Positions 37,946-51,600 of a DNA stretch of 64,000 nucleotides are shown one piece after another. The DNA comes from Chondrosia reniformis (Eukaryota > Porifera > Demospongiae > Chondrillida > Chondrillidae): assembly GCA_947172415.1 (NCBI GenBank), contig OX359202.1, positions 1,924,501 to 1,988,500 on the forward strand, written 5' to 3'. The number at the start of each line of letters is the position of its first letter. Position 1 is the stretch's first letter. A program made the position numbers and the translations under genes. A model generated the notes under the pieces. The model had not been told where the DNA came from. It did not search any database and saw only the letters and a program-made list of their open reading frames with translations.

Positions 37946-39615
37946 TATTTGTGTCAAACAAGTCAAATATGGTGGCACAATTTGCCAAACCAATTTTACC
38001 CAATTGAAAGTCACAATGTATGCAGTTGTATGGAAACGAATGATTTGGGAAACATATACGTAGTGTGCCATAGCTCCCTCTGTGAATCTCATGATAAAAT
38101 GTAAGGTTTTCCTCTGGAGTAGGAGTAAGGTTTGAGAGTTTGCACATGACCTCACATGTACTAACTACTTTAGTAGTAGAAGAAATGGAAATATACAGTC
38201 TATATTGACAAGTGTATTTTTGAACTACATTGTATTTTTAGATGTTTCAAAATGGCATATCTCAATTGGATCTAATATCAGTTGTTTTAAACAACCTTTA
38301 TAGAGGTCCATTGTCTAGCTTAACAGCCTATATATATAGTGCACGATTTTAATTAGAGTTGATTTGGGCATTTAGATATAAAATACTAAATGTTATATCA
38401 TAGTATCAAGCACCTAGCAACAGAATGGGCATAGTATCATAAAGTTTAGGGTATAAAACGCATTTTAAATTAAAGGATTTTTTATTTAGATCTCCGTTTG
38501 GTAGAAAAACTCCTTTCTTGGAGCCATATGAATTATTTATATTATATTATTTATATCATATTAGATTACCTTTAAGTTAGTATATTGTATCTTGTACTGT
38601 ATATATGTAGATTACCTTAGTATATTGTAACTTTTTGCATATATGTAGAGGTTTATCGTCTATATAGCTGAACATTACACATGCTAATATGTAATAGCAT
38701 CAATAAGTTAAGTTAACTCTTGTGAAAGTTGAAATATAGTTTCTGAAACAGTGTATTATAGCCCTCAGTGAATATCCTTTGAGATTGGGTCTTTACTTAG
38801 GATTTAAATTGAGCACTTATGTGTAAAATTTAAATCTTTTACTCTGAAAACTCTACAGTGTATAATATATGCCTTCCTAATTATGCTAAATATATAGACC
38901 ATGGACCTTTGAGTATATATGATTTGAAGTGCATTGATTGACAATACACAATATATAAAGTACTTTTTATAAGACTTTAGTCTCTAATCTAATGTATATA
39001 ATTGTGGGTATTGTGAAGTCTTAGGACTATAGAACTATTGACTAACTAAGCTAAGGCTTAATAGATTATGTATGAACTTATAGAGTATTTAGACAGTTCT
39101 ATCAATTCTGTGTGTCTTAATTTATTGGTTCTCATCTTTGTGATTTACGCAGTTGTATAATAATTATTTATCTTAATCATTTTATCCAAAGTTTTGTAGG
39201 TTATACACCTACTTTTAGCTAGTCACATTTTTTGTTAAGGTCATTCCTACAACTACACTTTCTATAAATATGAATTTTGTAACTTGGCAGTGAGGATGAG
39301 AGAGGGTTAAAAGAGCTATATACACTTTGAAATTGCAGCAACATTGAAGCACTCTATACTATTGCAACTCGACAGTTGTTCATGTGCAACCGAGTAGAAT
39401 TCACAATATGTATGATTGTACATCACAAACACAATAAACACATAGTAATATGCATTATTACTCAGGAATTTCCTATTGACCAGCAATTATAATTAATTCA
39501 TTTATAAACTGATTGTAAACATAAGCTGGTCAGTCAGTATAGTCAAACGGTTAAATTTATGATAGAGACAACCACTAGATTTCTCAAAATTGAATAACGA
39601 ATTGACATTTCAGCA

Positions 39616-42600
39616 ATGGGAGCTTGTAGTTGGAGTTTGCAATTGTTGCTTGCACTATTTTTCCTGTTTCCATCAGTTATCCCCTCTAAAGGAACTGAAA
39701 ACAGTTAGTATTCAGTCCTATAACAAGATTAATACATTGAATTGTAATGTTGTGTTTGCATATACGGTACACGCCAAAAGAAATGCCCCAATCGAAATTT
39801 TCAAGTGAGGCACTCGTAGAGGCAAGTGCAAATTAGAGGTATTTTAGTCGAGATTTTGTCGAGTGGTGGCTCGAGACACCCCTCGATTGGCAAACTAGGT
39901 AATGACAAGTGCTAATGAGACATAGAGTTATCGAAATAGTTTAACACTATATATCGATTGATTCTTTGGCCAAATCAGCTTTGATTTCACCGTATTTGAG
40001 ACTGTAGAGAAATGTTTCGTTTACTAGAATAAGTGTATTTTGACAATATTGACATCCTTCTTCCTTAGTTCACGCACACTTTTACTAAATTCTGATAGGA
40101 TTGCCACCCAACGATTTTAACATGTGATTACATAGCACTCGGTTGGTGATTTCTTAGTCGATATTCTAGCGAGGCTTTAGTGAAGATTTGGTGAGATCTT
40201 GCCGAGTGAAAGCCTCACCAATCACTATCAAGGCGGCATTTCTTTTGAAGCATACCGTATGTGTATATATATCACTTCTTTTTCATGTTCCAGTTACAGT
40301 GCGACTAGTTGATAGTACTAATGCCTGGGAAGGCAGAGTCGAAGTGTTATACAACAGTACATGGGGAACCATTTGTGGTGACTGGCTAATGGTTATTAGT
40401 GGAGCCAATGTTGCATGTAGAATGCTTGGTTATCCAGCAGCTAGACATGTTTACAGGCATACTAGTGAATATGATTATGGAAGAGGAAGTGGTCCTATAT
40501 GGTTATCATCACTTGTGTGTACTGGAAATGAAGTGTCTCTCTCGGAGTGCTCACATAGCGGATGGGAAAACAATCAATTTTATTGTGATCATAGTAAGGA
40601 TGTTGGTGTGGAATGTAAAGGTAGGTAATACTTGAATGAACTGATATTGAACTTATTCAATGTTTCATGTAATTTCCTAATTTCACCCATTCATGGTTAC
40701 CATGACAACTATTATTGAAACCTAATCTGTGCTATAGAAATATAAGTACTTAACACTCTTATGGCTATATTGGTGCCTAACCACCAGTTAGTTAAGATGC
40801 CTCCTCCCACAGACATTAACTGGATCTAAGAATATCAGCTTGTCTGATGAATCATGTAAATCACCTCTAGGTATAGGATTAATAGAAACTAATTACTTGT
40901 TTTAAAAGAAGTTTGAAGGGAGCATCTGTTATATTCAGTTCTGCTATGCATAATGGAATACATAAATCTATAGAAGAATTCATATCACAGATGACATAAC
41001 AGATGTCATGTACTTTTCTATACAGTATGGGATGTTGAAGTTACAAGAAACACTTCTGCAATCATAAGATGGACATTTCCTCAACATCGATCTTTCATTG
41101 GGTATCAGATAGTAGTAAGTCAGGCTGAAGGTCTACATTCACATTCAGATGGAGCAGTAATTGTTTCAAATATCACATTGAATAGTACCACAGGTGTTAA
41201 TGAAATCAATGGATTAAGTGAGTTAGAGTCATGATTTACAGGTTTATGTATAATATTTGGTGTCTGCTGCCTAATACTTACACAATGCACTATGTACAAT
41301 CATCTGTATCCTGTAGAACCTTTGTCAGAATATGCAGCAGAAATGATTGGAACCCAAAATGAATCTAATGACACTAGTATCGTGGACAGGTTTGGTTTTG
41401 TAGCTATACAGGGAGGAGGTGAGGTTGCTATGGAACATGGAGTGCATGCATTAGCTGTATAGTGATTAAGTTGTAAGAGAAGCTGTTTTAAATTTACTTT
41501 TTAATGAGTAATGATTGACTGTCAAAATTTATCCCTGCATGCCATCACTTAGTATATAGGTATGATTATGATGTGGCAACAGTTGATATATTAGTCAAGT
41601 CTGTAGATATTGTCTCGTGTATCCTGTATAGAAGTGTTTTGCCTTGTTGAAATGTAGAATGACTGTTTATTGGTTGATAACTAATACAGTGGAACGTACC
41701 CTTTGAAAAATGGCCAATATTCATTCAACGGACAGTATGTTACTGTATGTGTAAATTATGAATTAATTTTCCTATAGATTTAGTATAATTGCACCCTCTC
41801 AATAGCAAACCCTCTTTACTCTCCAGCAGACAGCTAGAGTTAGTGTTCCCACATACTTCTTAACTTCAATTTAAGACTAGTACCATTCAGCCACATCATA
41901 GATTCTCCCAAAAAATATATACTGGGTATTATTTCCTTTATGGAATGCTTAATTGTACATTAATCACGAGAGAAGAGAAGTGGTTAAATTGGGTAATGAA
42001 AAACCAAGTGAATATGACTAAATTTCTGTGACTTGACAAATTAAAATCTTGTTTAAGATAGAAACTACTGGCATAAACTGACACTCGAAACTTTTAAGAG
42101 GCAACGCCGTAGCCAAGTTACCAAAATTTAAACTACTCTAAATATAAATATTGAGAATATATAAAGTTCTGTTGTGTTTCCAGTTTCATTTCGTTTCCCA
42201 ATTCTGGGTTTTATAACTTGCCCATCTGCATTGAATGATATTTGAAGATATATTTGAATGAAGAAATATTTCAACCTTGGCAAGTGTTAATTCGAAATGT
42301 TATATACTACTTACATGCACATGTAAAACACTGCAGTAATATATTTGAATAGACAAAATGTATTACAGAACAGTTAGCAAAGGTTTAATTTGAAGTAATT
42401 GAATTAACCTGTTGTGCTGAACTCACATTGCTACCAGTTCGGTTGATGTGATAACCTGTTTTTTTGAATACAGTGAACCCTCGCCAATCGGAATAGCATT
42501 GTACCAAAGGCCACAGGAATGTGTTCAGATTAGTGAATCTGTTCGGGTTAGTAAAAGTTTCACAAAATGTGCTATAGATAACGTTAGTACAAATAATCTT

Positions 42601-45600
42601 CATTATAAACACTTAATTTTCGTCGCAGAGCACAGTATAGGGTTTCTTTCCAATCTGGTCGAGCAGCTTCAGTTTGTGATCAACGTACGGTTAAGGTCTT
42701 CGTTATATACTCCATTACACATACTTAACCTAAAATCGTCTGTAAGACCAATATTTGTCATTCGGATTTGCGAGGTTTCGGATTAACGCAATTCGCAATG
42801 ACGGAGGTCCACTGTATTTGTGTCAAAGAAGTCAAATATGGTGGCACAATTTGCCAAACCAATTTTACCCATTTGAAAGTCACTATGCATGCAGTTGTAT
42901 GCCGGAACTAATGATTTGGGATCTACAGGAAGTTAGTTAAAGTGTTAATAAGTTCAGTGTGGCCTACTGTAACTGTATATACACTGATAATGCAGTACTG
43001 TATACAGACAGTCACATTTTACTGCAGTACTAAGCAATAATGAGTTGCTCAAAGTTAACTTGAACAGTCTTAAGGATTTGTACAGAAACATATACAAAGT
43101 GTGCTGTAGCTCCCTCTGTGAATCTAATGATAAAATGTAAGGTTTTCCTCTGGAGTAGGAGTAAGGTTGAGAGTTTGTACATGACCACACATGTACTAAC
43201 TACTTGAGAAGTAGAAGAAATGGAATTATACAGTCTATATTGACAAGTGTGTTTTTGAACTACATTGTATTTTAAGAAGTTTCAAAATGGCATATCTCAA
43301 TTGGATCTAATATCATTTGTTTTAAACAACCTTTATAGAGGTGCATTGTCTAGCTGAACAGCCTATATAAGTTAAATAAAAACATTCAAAAATGAAGTTA
43401 AAAGTAGGGATGGCACTATAACAGTGATTGGCACATCTAGAAAAAGTAACGAAACAAGAAAGTGATCATATGGTAAGGCTAACATTGCAGAAGTGGCATA
43501 CTGAAACTTAACTATACACATCACTTCTATGTTTGGGCGCATCATGGATATACTAGAAGTGTGGATCGATGCGCCCAAACATAGAAGTGATGTGTATAGT
43601 TAAGTTTCAGTATGCCACTTCTGCAATGTTAGCCTTACCATATGATCACTTTCTTGTTTCGTTACTTTTTCTAGATGTGCCAATCACTGTTATAGTGCCA
43701 TCCCTACTTTTAACTTCATTTTTGAATGTTTTTATTTAACTTGTATTGCTCCTTTTTTCTTGTTAATATTTGTTTTGAAAGTTTTCTTGGCGAAATCTTG
43801 AAATAAAGTAGCAGAATAGACGATATAATAGAGAGCTCTAAATTAAAAAATGGCGTCCGAAAAGATCCCAAATTTGATAAGATGTTTTCTACCGTTCTTT
43901 AACATTCAGTTTAGGATATTAAAGGGTCCATAATCGTTAAGAATACGACTGTATATAGGCCCTGCAAAGCGACTAAGAAATTCGATCGCGGGTAACGGCA
44001 GTACCACAAATATTACTCATTCGGGTTACTTATTTTATATACAGAGAATTTAAAACTTAATTAACAAATGGCGTTCAAAGAGGCCCTAAATTTGGCACTT
44101 TCAAAAGTAACACGCTTCGGTTGGAGCGCGTTGAAATCTAGGGTAGCCTATTCCCTAGTTCGGAAACATTCATGACGATTTAGTATTTGTATGTACCTGC
44201 GTAAGTTCGCATGTTAGCTAGAAGAAGAAGAAGAAGAAAAAATGAGGAATTGCAGAATTTGGCCTATTTCGGTTTAACCACTTTGCGAAGGTTGTAGAGC
44301 ATCGTAACATGTTTTGGCGTTTAGAAAAGCATGCAAAAACGACTGCAAACACACGAATGCAACCGAAAATCTGAACGTTGTTGATTTATGAGGTGTTAAT
44401 TGATAATACATTGAATAGGGCGGCCATGTTTTTTTTTCGGCCATCCCTACTTATAGAGTACTACCGTACTCTATGATATAGTGCACGATTTTAATTAGAG
44501 TTGATTTGGGCATTTAGATATAAAATACTAAAGGTTATATCGGTGTACGGTAGTACTCTCTTGGTAGCGATGGTACTGGTTGTTTTGTTATCCCTATACA
44601 TTGGAATAGGAGCAAAATCCTGCAATGGGCTTAAAACTGCTGAAACAAGGCTGTGTAGAGTTAAATATAGAAAAGCGACACTATTAACTGTCCTTAAAGG
44701 CAAGCGACAGTTTTTCACTGGCAACTGAACGAACTTTGAAATCTCACATTTTCGTTTTCCTCTTCATCTTCTTCACCCACTGTACCTAAAAAGGAAATAA
44801 GCTTTCGGACTACAGTAATATCAGTGTGTAGTAGGAATATGTATTAGTTATACCACGAACGCGCCCTCGTGATTCGTACGCATAACACCCATATACACCT
44901 CAGCTCTGTGGTATGAGTGATATATACTCCATCGCTTCTTATGGTTATTTTGGCGGGATTTTCAGGATGGCTCATCTAGCGTCTGGTTGGTTTTACTTAA
45001 ACTGACGACTTCATAGAATGCTCTTGACCTGACTACTCCAACTGTCCTAAATGAAAGGAGAATTGTCCACCCCCCAAGTAGAAACGTCTTAGTTTACCAT
45101 ATTTGGACAGGGATATAACAGGATTTAAGAAGCCGCTTCTTAAATCCTGTTATGTCATGGTTACGAAATTTAATCACAGGCAGTTGCCCTGGCAACTGAG
45201 TATATACATTATTGTATTTTGTCAGGTATTTCCTGTATTAAAGGTAAAAAGCAGTTCATTTATAGACTGATTGTTAACATGGGTTGGTCAGTCAGTAGTC
45301 ACAGTAACTGTTGTACTTAGTAAGATAGAGACAACCTGTTGATTTCTCATAGTTGAATGAAGAGTAATGAACCTTTCATTTAGGCAACAATACCAGCCTC
45401 CAATTACCATTAGTTATTTACTTTTTAAACAAAAGCCTTAGCGGAGAACCTTGTTACTCCTTGCTTTCCCTCCTTCCGGTAGCAGCAGATGGGTGCGTTT
45501 TGGGTCAAAGTTGACCATCATAATAGGAGGTTGTACCTCCATACACCAATCCACCACTACTTTCCAGAGGTTGACAAGCAAGCACTGGGACAGGGCTACT

Positions 45601-48600
45601 TAATTTCGCCCAGGCCCCAATCCCTCAACAGACAGATGCCTCCTCAATATCCTTACAGCCGAACAGAGAACAGTTCTCTGCATGGCTCTCATCACCTCTA
45701 CTGCACCTTTTGACAGCTTTGGAATACTCCTCAGATCTTCTGGGAGCGTATCCACAGTCCCCGAAGCACCAATTATCATTGGGACTACCTTAATTCGGTA
45801 GCCCCTAAATTGTTACCTCATCTCAGCCGCCAGTTTCTGGTACTTTTGGAACTTCTCTTGCCATCGTCCATCAACATTGTTGTCAGTGGGAACTGACATC
45901 TCAATAATGAAGATGGACTTACATAGCCGATCCTCAACCACTAAGACTGGCCTTCTTTCTGTCATTTCTTCATCTGTAGGGAGACTAGGATCCCACAAGA
46001 TTTTGACAGACTTATTCTCAAAGATTGGTTTTGCTTTTAATCTATACCAAGGCTCTTCCTGCTTGAATCCGTATTCTTTCAACAGTCTCCACAACACTAT
46101 CAGTATTGCCCGGTCAAGTAGAGAGAAACTCCATTGAGCTCACACATATTTAGTATGTGTTTGACTGTTTCCATAGCCTTACCACTTTCTCTGCACATTT
46201 GGAGACCAATTCTTGAGAATCCTGTTTTGGTACCACCTAGTGTGCAGCACATCATCTTGGACTGCAATAATCAGAGCCTCGGCGTGAGGTCGGAGTCTCC
46301 CTACAGAAAGCCACTCCTAAGTCTCCCTCTTTGTGACTTGTCTGTAGAATGGCCAGGCAAAAGAGGAGTGGTGATAAGGAGTCTCCTTGGAAGAGTCCCC
46401 TGTTGTATTTCACAGAGGTGCTCTTAACCACCTTCCCAGGCACTCTCAACTCAAGCACAGTTACCCAGTGTTTGGAAAAGAGTTCTATTGACCTCTGGAA
46501 CCAACCTGGGCAGTTGATGGCTTTCAGCACTGTCATCAACCACTCATGAGGGACTCTGTCATATGCCTTCTCATAATTAATCCATGTCACACTAAGTGGC
46601 TTGCCAGTAATTCTGGCACCTAGACCGATTGATTAATCCAGCAATAGCAGGCCCGGAGCAAGCAAAATTAGAGTGGTACGGCCTGAATTCATGCATATAA
46701 TATATGCATGAATTCATTATATAATATATATTATATTATAATAATATAAATGCCAAAAAAATTTAACTGATACACTGAAGTTGGCAGTACTTGGTATACA
46801 ATAAAATATAATATATAGTTAAAATTGTCCAAACAATCTAACTCTGGTATCTTTAAGTGCAACAAATTCTTTCCCTATGCTGGTTAAATCTAAAGCATCA
46901 GTTTTATCTTTATGAACATGCAGAACCATCAAGTTGTTAAGACGCATCTGAGTCATAGTAGACCGAAGGTATGTTTTCACTCTGCGTAGAGCTGAAAAAG
47001 AACGTTCTGAAGTTGCATTTGTTGCTGGCATCACTAAGAGTAGCTTGAATAGAACCCACACTTCAGAGAATGCCACCTGCTGTGCTTTGGAAAGGCCTGC
47101 AAGTTGCTGAGTTATGGCACCAATAGTCAGCTCAGTCTTTCCCTCAGTAATCAGTTGCTTCAGCAGAGGAAGCTGTGCTTGAAGCTTCAACATGTTCACG
47201 TCATCCTTGTAAAAGGTGCAGACATACTCTAGTTCTGGGTCATACGGATGACCACTGCAGGCCTTTAGTATAAGGTCTTGCACATTCCTGTAGACTTGAT
47301 AGCCTGGCTGATCAAATCTAGCAGTAATACTTGAGATGACTAAATCAAGTGCCTCATAATAGATCTGCCGGTAGTGGTCTTCAGGTGATGTGTGGAAGTG
47401 GCCATCACTATCTGCAGACCCAGCTTCCAGATGCCTTGGTGCTCGTCGCTTACGGGATAGAGTAGGAGGTGAAATGTTAAGCTTTTCCTGATGTCTTATT
47501 ACCCGTTGGTAAAATAGCTGGAACTGCTCTGGATGGCGGAGAGATTTGAGAACTTCATGTGTCAGTTTCACTAGCTCTTGGCCCTCTGCAGCTGACATGT
47601 GCTCATGCTGTAGCGACTTGCTGAGGTTGTCACTGTGTCGCAGTATCAGTGAACCCAATGCTACCGCAAACAAGAAGTCGAATGTGTGCATTTGTGCTTC
47701 AACCCCAATCACCCTAACTCTAATCTCACTGTCCAGGTGTCCTTCCTGTGATTCTGTCCAAACGCCAAGAAGTACCTCATAATTGTCCAGCACACTCTGC
47801 AATGACGCTGCACGTACTGTCCATCTTGTTGGACAAATTACACGAAAGCCAGGTGTGTCTGGGGCAAGTTCCTGCTTAAGTTTCTGAAAGGAGGCATCCC
47901 TTTTTGGCGATTTCTTAATTAACTTTGAGATTTCATACACAGTGCCCAATGCAGATCGCATGACTCTGCATTGCTTGACTGTGTCACCCACAGAAAGATT
48001 CAATGCGTGCCCATAACAGTGGGTGTAAACTGCACGAGGCTCATCATCACTAATTAGCTTAGCCACACCACCTTTGGTACCACTCATACTACTTGCTCCA
48101 TCATAGCACTGCCCACGACAGTTTTCGATCTTAAGATTCATACGAAGTAAAGTGTCTCTGATGATCTCCACCAGAGATTTAGCATCAATAGAGTCGCTTT
48201 GATAAAGTCCAATGAACTCCTCGTGGACAGCCAAGTCATCATCGACCCATCGAAATACAAGTACGACTTGTTCGACGTTGCTTGCATCAGTGGTTTCGTC
48301 GATCATAATGCAAAAATATGATGATGACTGTAGATTTTTTGCAACATCACGCAGGACTTGCAAGGCCATGGTAGCTAGCATTTCATTCTGTATCTCGTGG
48401 GAGGTGTACTTCAGCTGCTTCTTATCTAGAAATGCTTTGAGTCCTGGTCCATCACTATCTTCCCCTCGAAGCATCAAGAGCTGGTAGAAATTTGAGTCGG
48501 TTTCATCCATATCACCTCTGAGGGGTAATCCTTGACGAGCTAGAAAGCGTACGGAAGATAGGATTTTCAGAAGATATTCACGATTCGCTCGCTTCTCAGT

Positions 48601-51600
48601 TGCATACTGCTTTGATAGCATTTCACCAATATCAACTCGATTGGTGAGGGCAGCAGCAGCTGATCGGTGGAAATCGCAGGTTTCATGCTTGGTGAAGTTT
48701 CTCGTAGCATCTTTCCAGTTCGTGAAGCCATTGACTAGAAAAGCTGGCTCAGCTGTACCGGAAAGTTTCACTTTACCCATCTTCACCGCCTTGCAGCAGG
48801 TGAAACAGAAAGCGCCATCGAGTCCGACATCGTAATGGATCCAAGTAAAACGATTAAACCACGATGCTTGAAAAAAAAACGACTTACTGGAGTAGTTTTT
48901 CCGAAGGAGCGGGAAGGGAACGATAGATGGCGTGGCTGGAAAGGCTTGTCAGGCACATCGCGCACTTCAGCAACGGAAACGGCCATTTTAATGTCCATAC
49001 GTGTCCATACCAAATGGCTGTCTTCAATCGCGACGTGTGTCGATTCGTGGATCAACTCGATTTCCTAAGGGAATAGGCACCTATATATTGGCTGCGTACG
49101 TAAGTACACTACTAATGACTTATGGTAGAATAGTTACTACACGTTTCAATTAAAATATAGTCTAGTAATTCTATTCTGCCTTGTGGCAACAGTAGCTAGC
49201 TATTTTAAAATTTTAAGTTGAAGTGTAAAAAGTGGTGCGGCCATGGCCGTAGCAGCCGCACCGGAGGCGCCGGCCCTGAATAGACAGTCCACACAACCCC
49301 ACCTCCCTTTTCTCGTTGAGCCATAGGTTAAGGATCATTAGTGTAGGTGTGAATGAGTAGTTGTGATACCAAGTATGCCGTGATGGCTTTGTACATCGTG
49401 TTGAGGCATGCAATAGGTTGATAGTTTGGTCTCATCAATGCTGTCAGGACCTTCAGAGGAGGTTCTACCCACCCTCTTTCTGGTTTCCTTTAGCCATTCT
49501 GTTACCCATGGGTCACCATGGTTAACCTTACCAACGGTACCAACAACCTTTCTCCAAAAATCTCTTACTACCTCAATAGAGAGAGCTTTATTGGAGAATG
49601 GAGCCTTACCATTCACCCGGAACTTCCTTTTGGTATTCCAAAGCTGGCTTTGTTCCTGCCATTTCCTGCGTTCAGCTGATCTTCGCTCCTGTAGGATCCA
49701 GACCATAAGTTTCCCCATTGTCTTTTCCCGAGCTCTGATCAGCATATTCGGGTTTAATCTAAACTTTCTTCGGAGTACTTTCTGGCATTTGGTCATTGGA
49801 TTATTACTCTGTTGGCACACTATTTCCACATCCAACCAGGCAAACAGTCTTGTAAATCTTAGGCCCTTGGCCTTCCTGTCACTTATGTGACCTTCCTGCC
49901 TCTTACTACCCATCTGATTGTCCTATTTCCTTCCCTGGTTGCATAGCTGTGATTCGTTGGTTGTTTTTCCCCTCACAGCCATAGCGACGGAGTAGACCAG
50001 GCAGTTCAGGTGCCAGGCTGACCTAAGGCCTTCCTGCCACTCTTTCTCCACCCAATCATGGGCCTCCTCGAGCAGTGCCGTATCAACATGATTGAACCGC
50101 ACCACCCCACAAAGTTTTCTATCAGAAAAATCTCCAGGTTTCTTTCGGAGACAGGCATCCTTTGCTTTGCCCATGAAGAGATCATTGCCACTTGTCCTGG
50201 GGCTGGGGTTGATATCATGTGTGTAAGATTCAGCAGGATCAGTATACTTGGTTCAGCCCTTTCAGACTGAACTCGGTGCAGCTCCTCCCGTTCCTGTGCT
50301 TCCCACACATTCTTCCTCAGTCCCAGTTAGGGTGGCTATGCCACAAGAGTCAGGTTCCACAAGGTTTAATCTTGAGAGACCCTTAAATCTTCGGATTCCA
50401 CCAACCTCACAGTTAGCGCTACCTTTGTGGTCACATGGTCTGGCTTTGCAGCGTTCCAAGCCTGGTACAGCCGCTCCACGTATCCCTTTTTCATTGGCTT
50501 ACTTTGTCGGTAAAGCTCCATGAGGATATTATCCCTCTGAAGGTTCCAGATTACCCCTTGTATATACCTTTCTCCTTCTTGAGGTGCCTTGTGGTGCATC
50601 ATTAACCAAATCTAAATGTCTTTGGCTATCTGTTACTTGCAGTACACCATCTCCTGCCAAGTTCCTTTTGGCTTGGCAGGCAAGGGTTCGACCGGTCAGA
50701 GGCAAATTGGGAAATTTGATCAGCCATTCCTGCTCTAAATGCTTCAGATAGCCTCTTCTTTTGGGTTCAGATCGCTCAAAGCAATCAATTAGTGCCCTAG
50801 CCATTTCCTCGGTCCAGAAGTCTGGTTGTCCTGACATGAGGACCGAAGAAGAACTGTTACATTCAGGTACATCTACCTGTGAGGCACCAGTGGAATTGCC
50901 TATTCTGGTTAACTCAGAGTTTTCTTCACCACTGGTGCACCTAGGCCACAGCCTGTCTTGAAAATTAAAAAAGTTGTAACTGTAACTGTAAACTGTAAAC
51001 AACTTTAAAAGTAAAATAATAAAATATAGGTGTTCAGGGTGGATTTTGCATCTGAAAATTCATGAACAATAACCTTAAATTTGGTAAATTATTATCTAAT
51101 AATTTACCAAATTTAACAACAAACCAGTATGTCTAATAATTTCCACTATATTGCATAAATAACCTCCCCTTTTTCCACTTTGTTCAGTTTAAAATTGATA
51201 CACAAAGCCTTCTTTGGCCCTACACATACCTACATGATTATAAGTTTACAAATGTTTGTTGTAATAGAAGTTTGTCTGGTATACACCGAAGGAATTGAAT
51301 GTACAGAAAGTTATTTTTTGACAATTGTTCATTATAACCCAAAATTCGTTATGAGGAAGTTTATTATTAGTGGAGTTGACTGTATATCACTTGTTTCTTT
51401 CAAAAGCAATCAGTAATACCGACACTCTTTAGTATATATGTAAGTTGAAGTGATTTTGTAAGAATATAATCTAATACCAATATTTGTCAATTATGCATGC
51501 ATGAGCTCTTTTACTTATTTTATTATTATTTTATTGTTAAAAGTGAAGTGAATCATTGCCAATTAAAGTGTGATTTAGATGCAAAATTGTAATGTATTGC

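Larger units (their letters stand above)
45430..51003 (-). mobile_element. Old LINE (non-LTR) with restriction-like endonuclease, split by a hAT element
   Basis: Minus-strand fragments in order: an N-terminal region (51002-50529) with FWTEEMARALIDCFE and RRGYLKHLEQEW, a second WN-type region (50602-50366), further fragments 50308-49923 and 49913-49290, then reverse transcriptase 46626-46252 (INYEKAYDRVPHEW, GLFQGDSLSPLLFCL) and a C-terminal PD-(D/E)xK-like endonuclease region 46097-45660 (RRPVLVVEDR, IFIIEMSVP, KVVPMIIGASG). This order (RT then RLE) is that of the R2/R4/NeSL-type LINEs. Reading frames change several times and the conserved FADD catalytic box was not found, so it is dead. It inserted where unit D should have its signal exon. 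Confidence 0.8.

Noticed and set aside
42448-42786. 112-codon plus frame in unit C (and 70-80-codon frames at 32340 and 37851)
   Set aside because: These lie across a non-autonomous pogo-type MITE and its flank; no family features.
47546-50523. Several plus-strand frames of 64-154 codons
   Set aside because: They mirror the minus-strand hAT transposase and LINE coding sequence.
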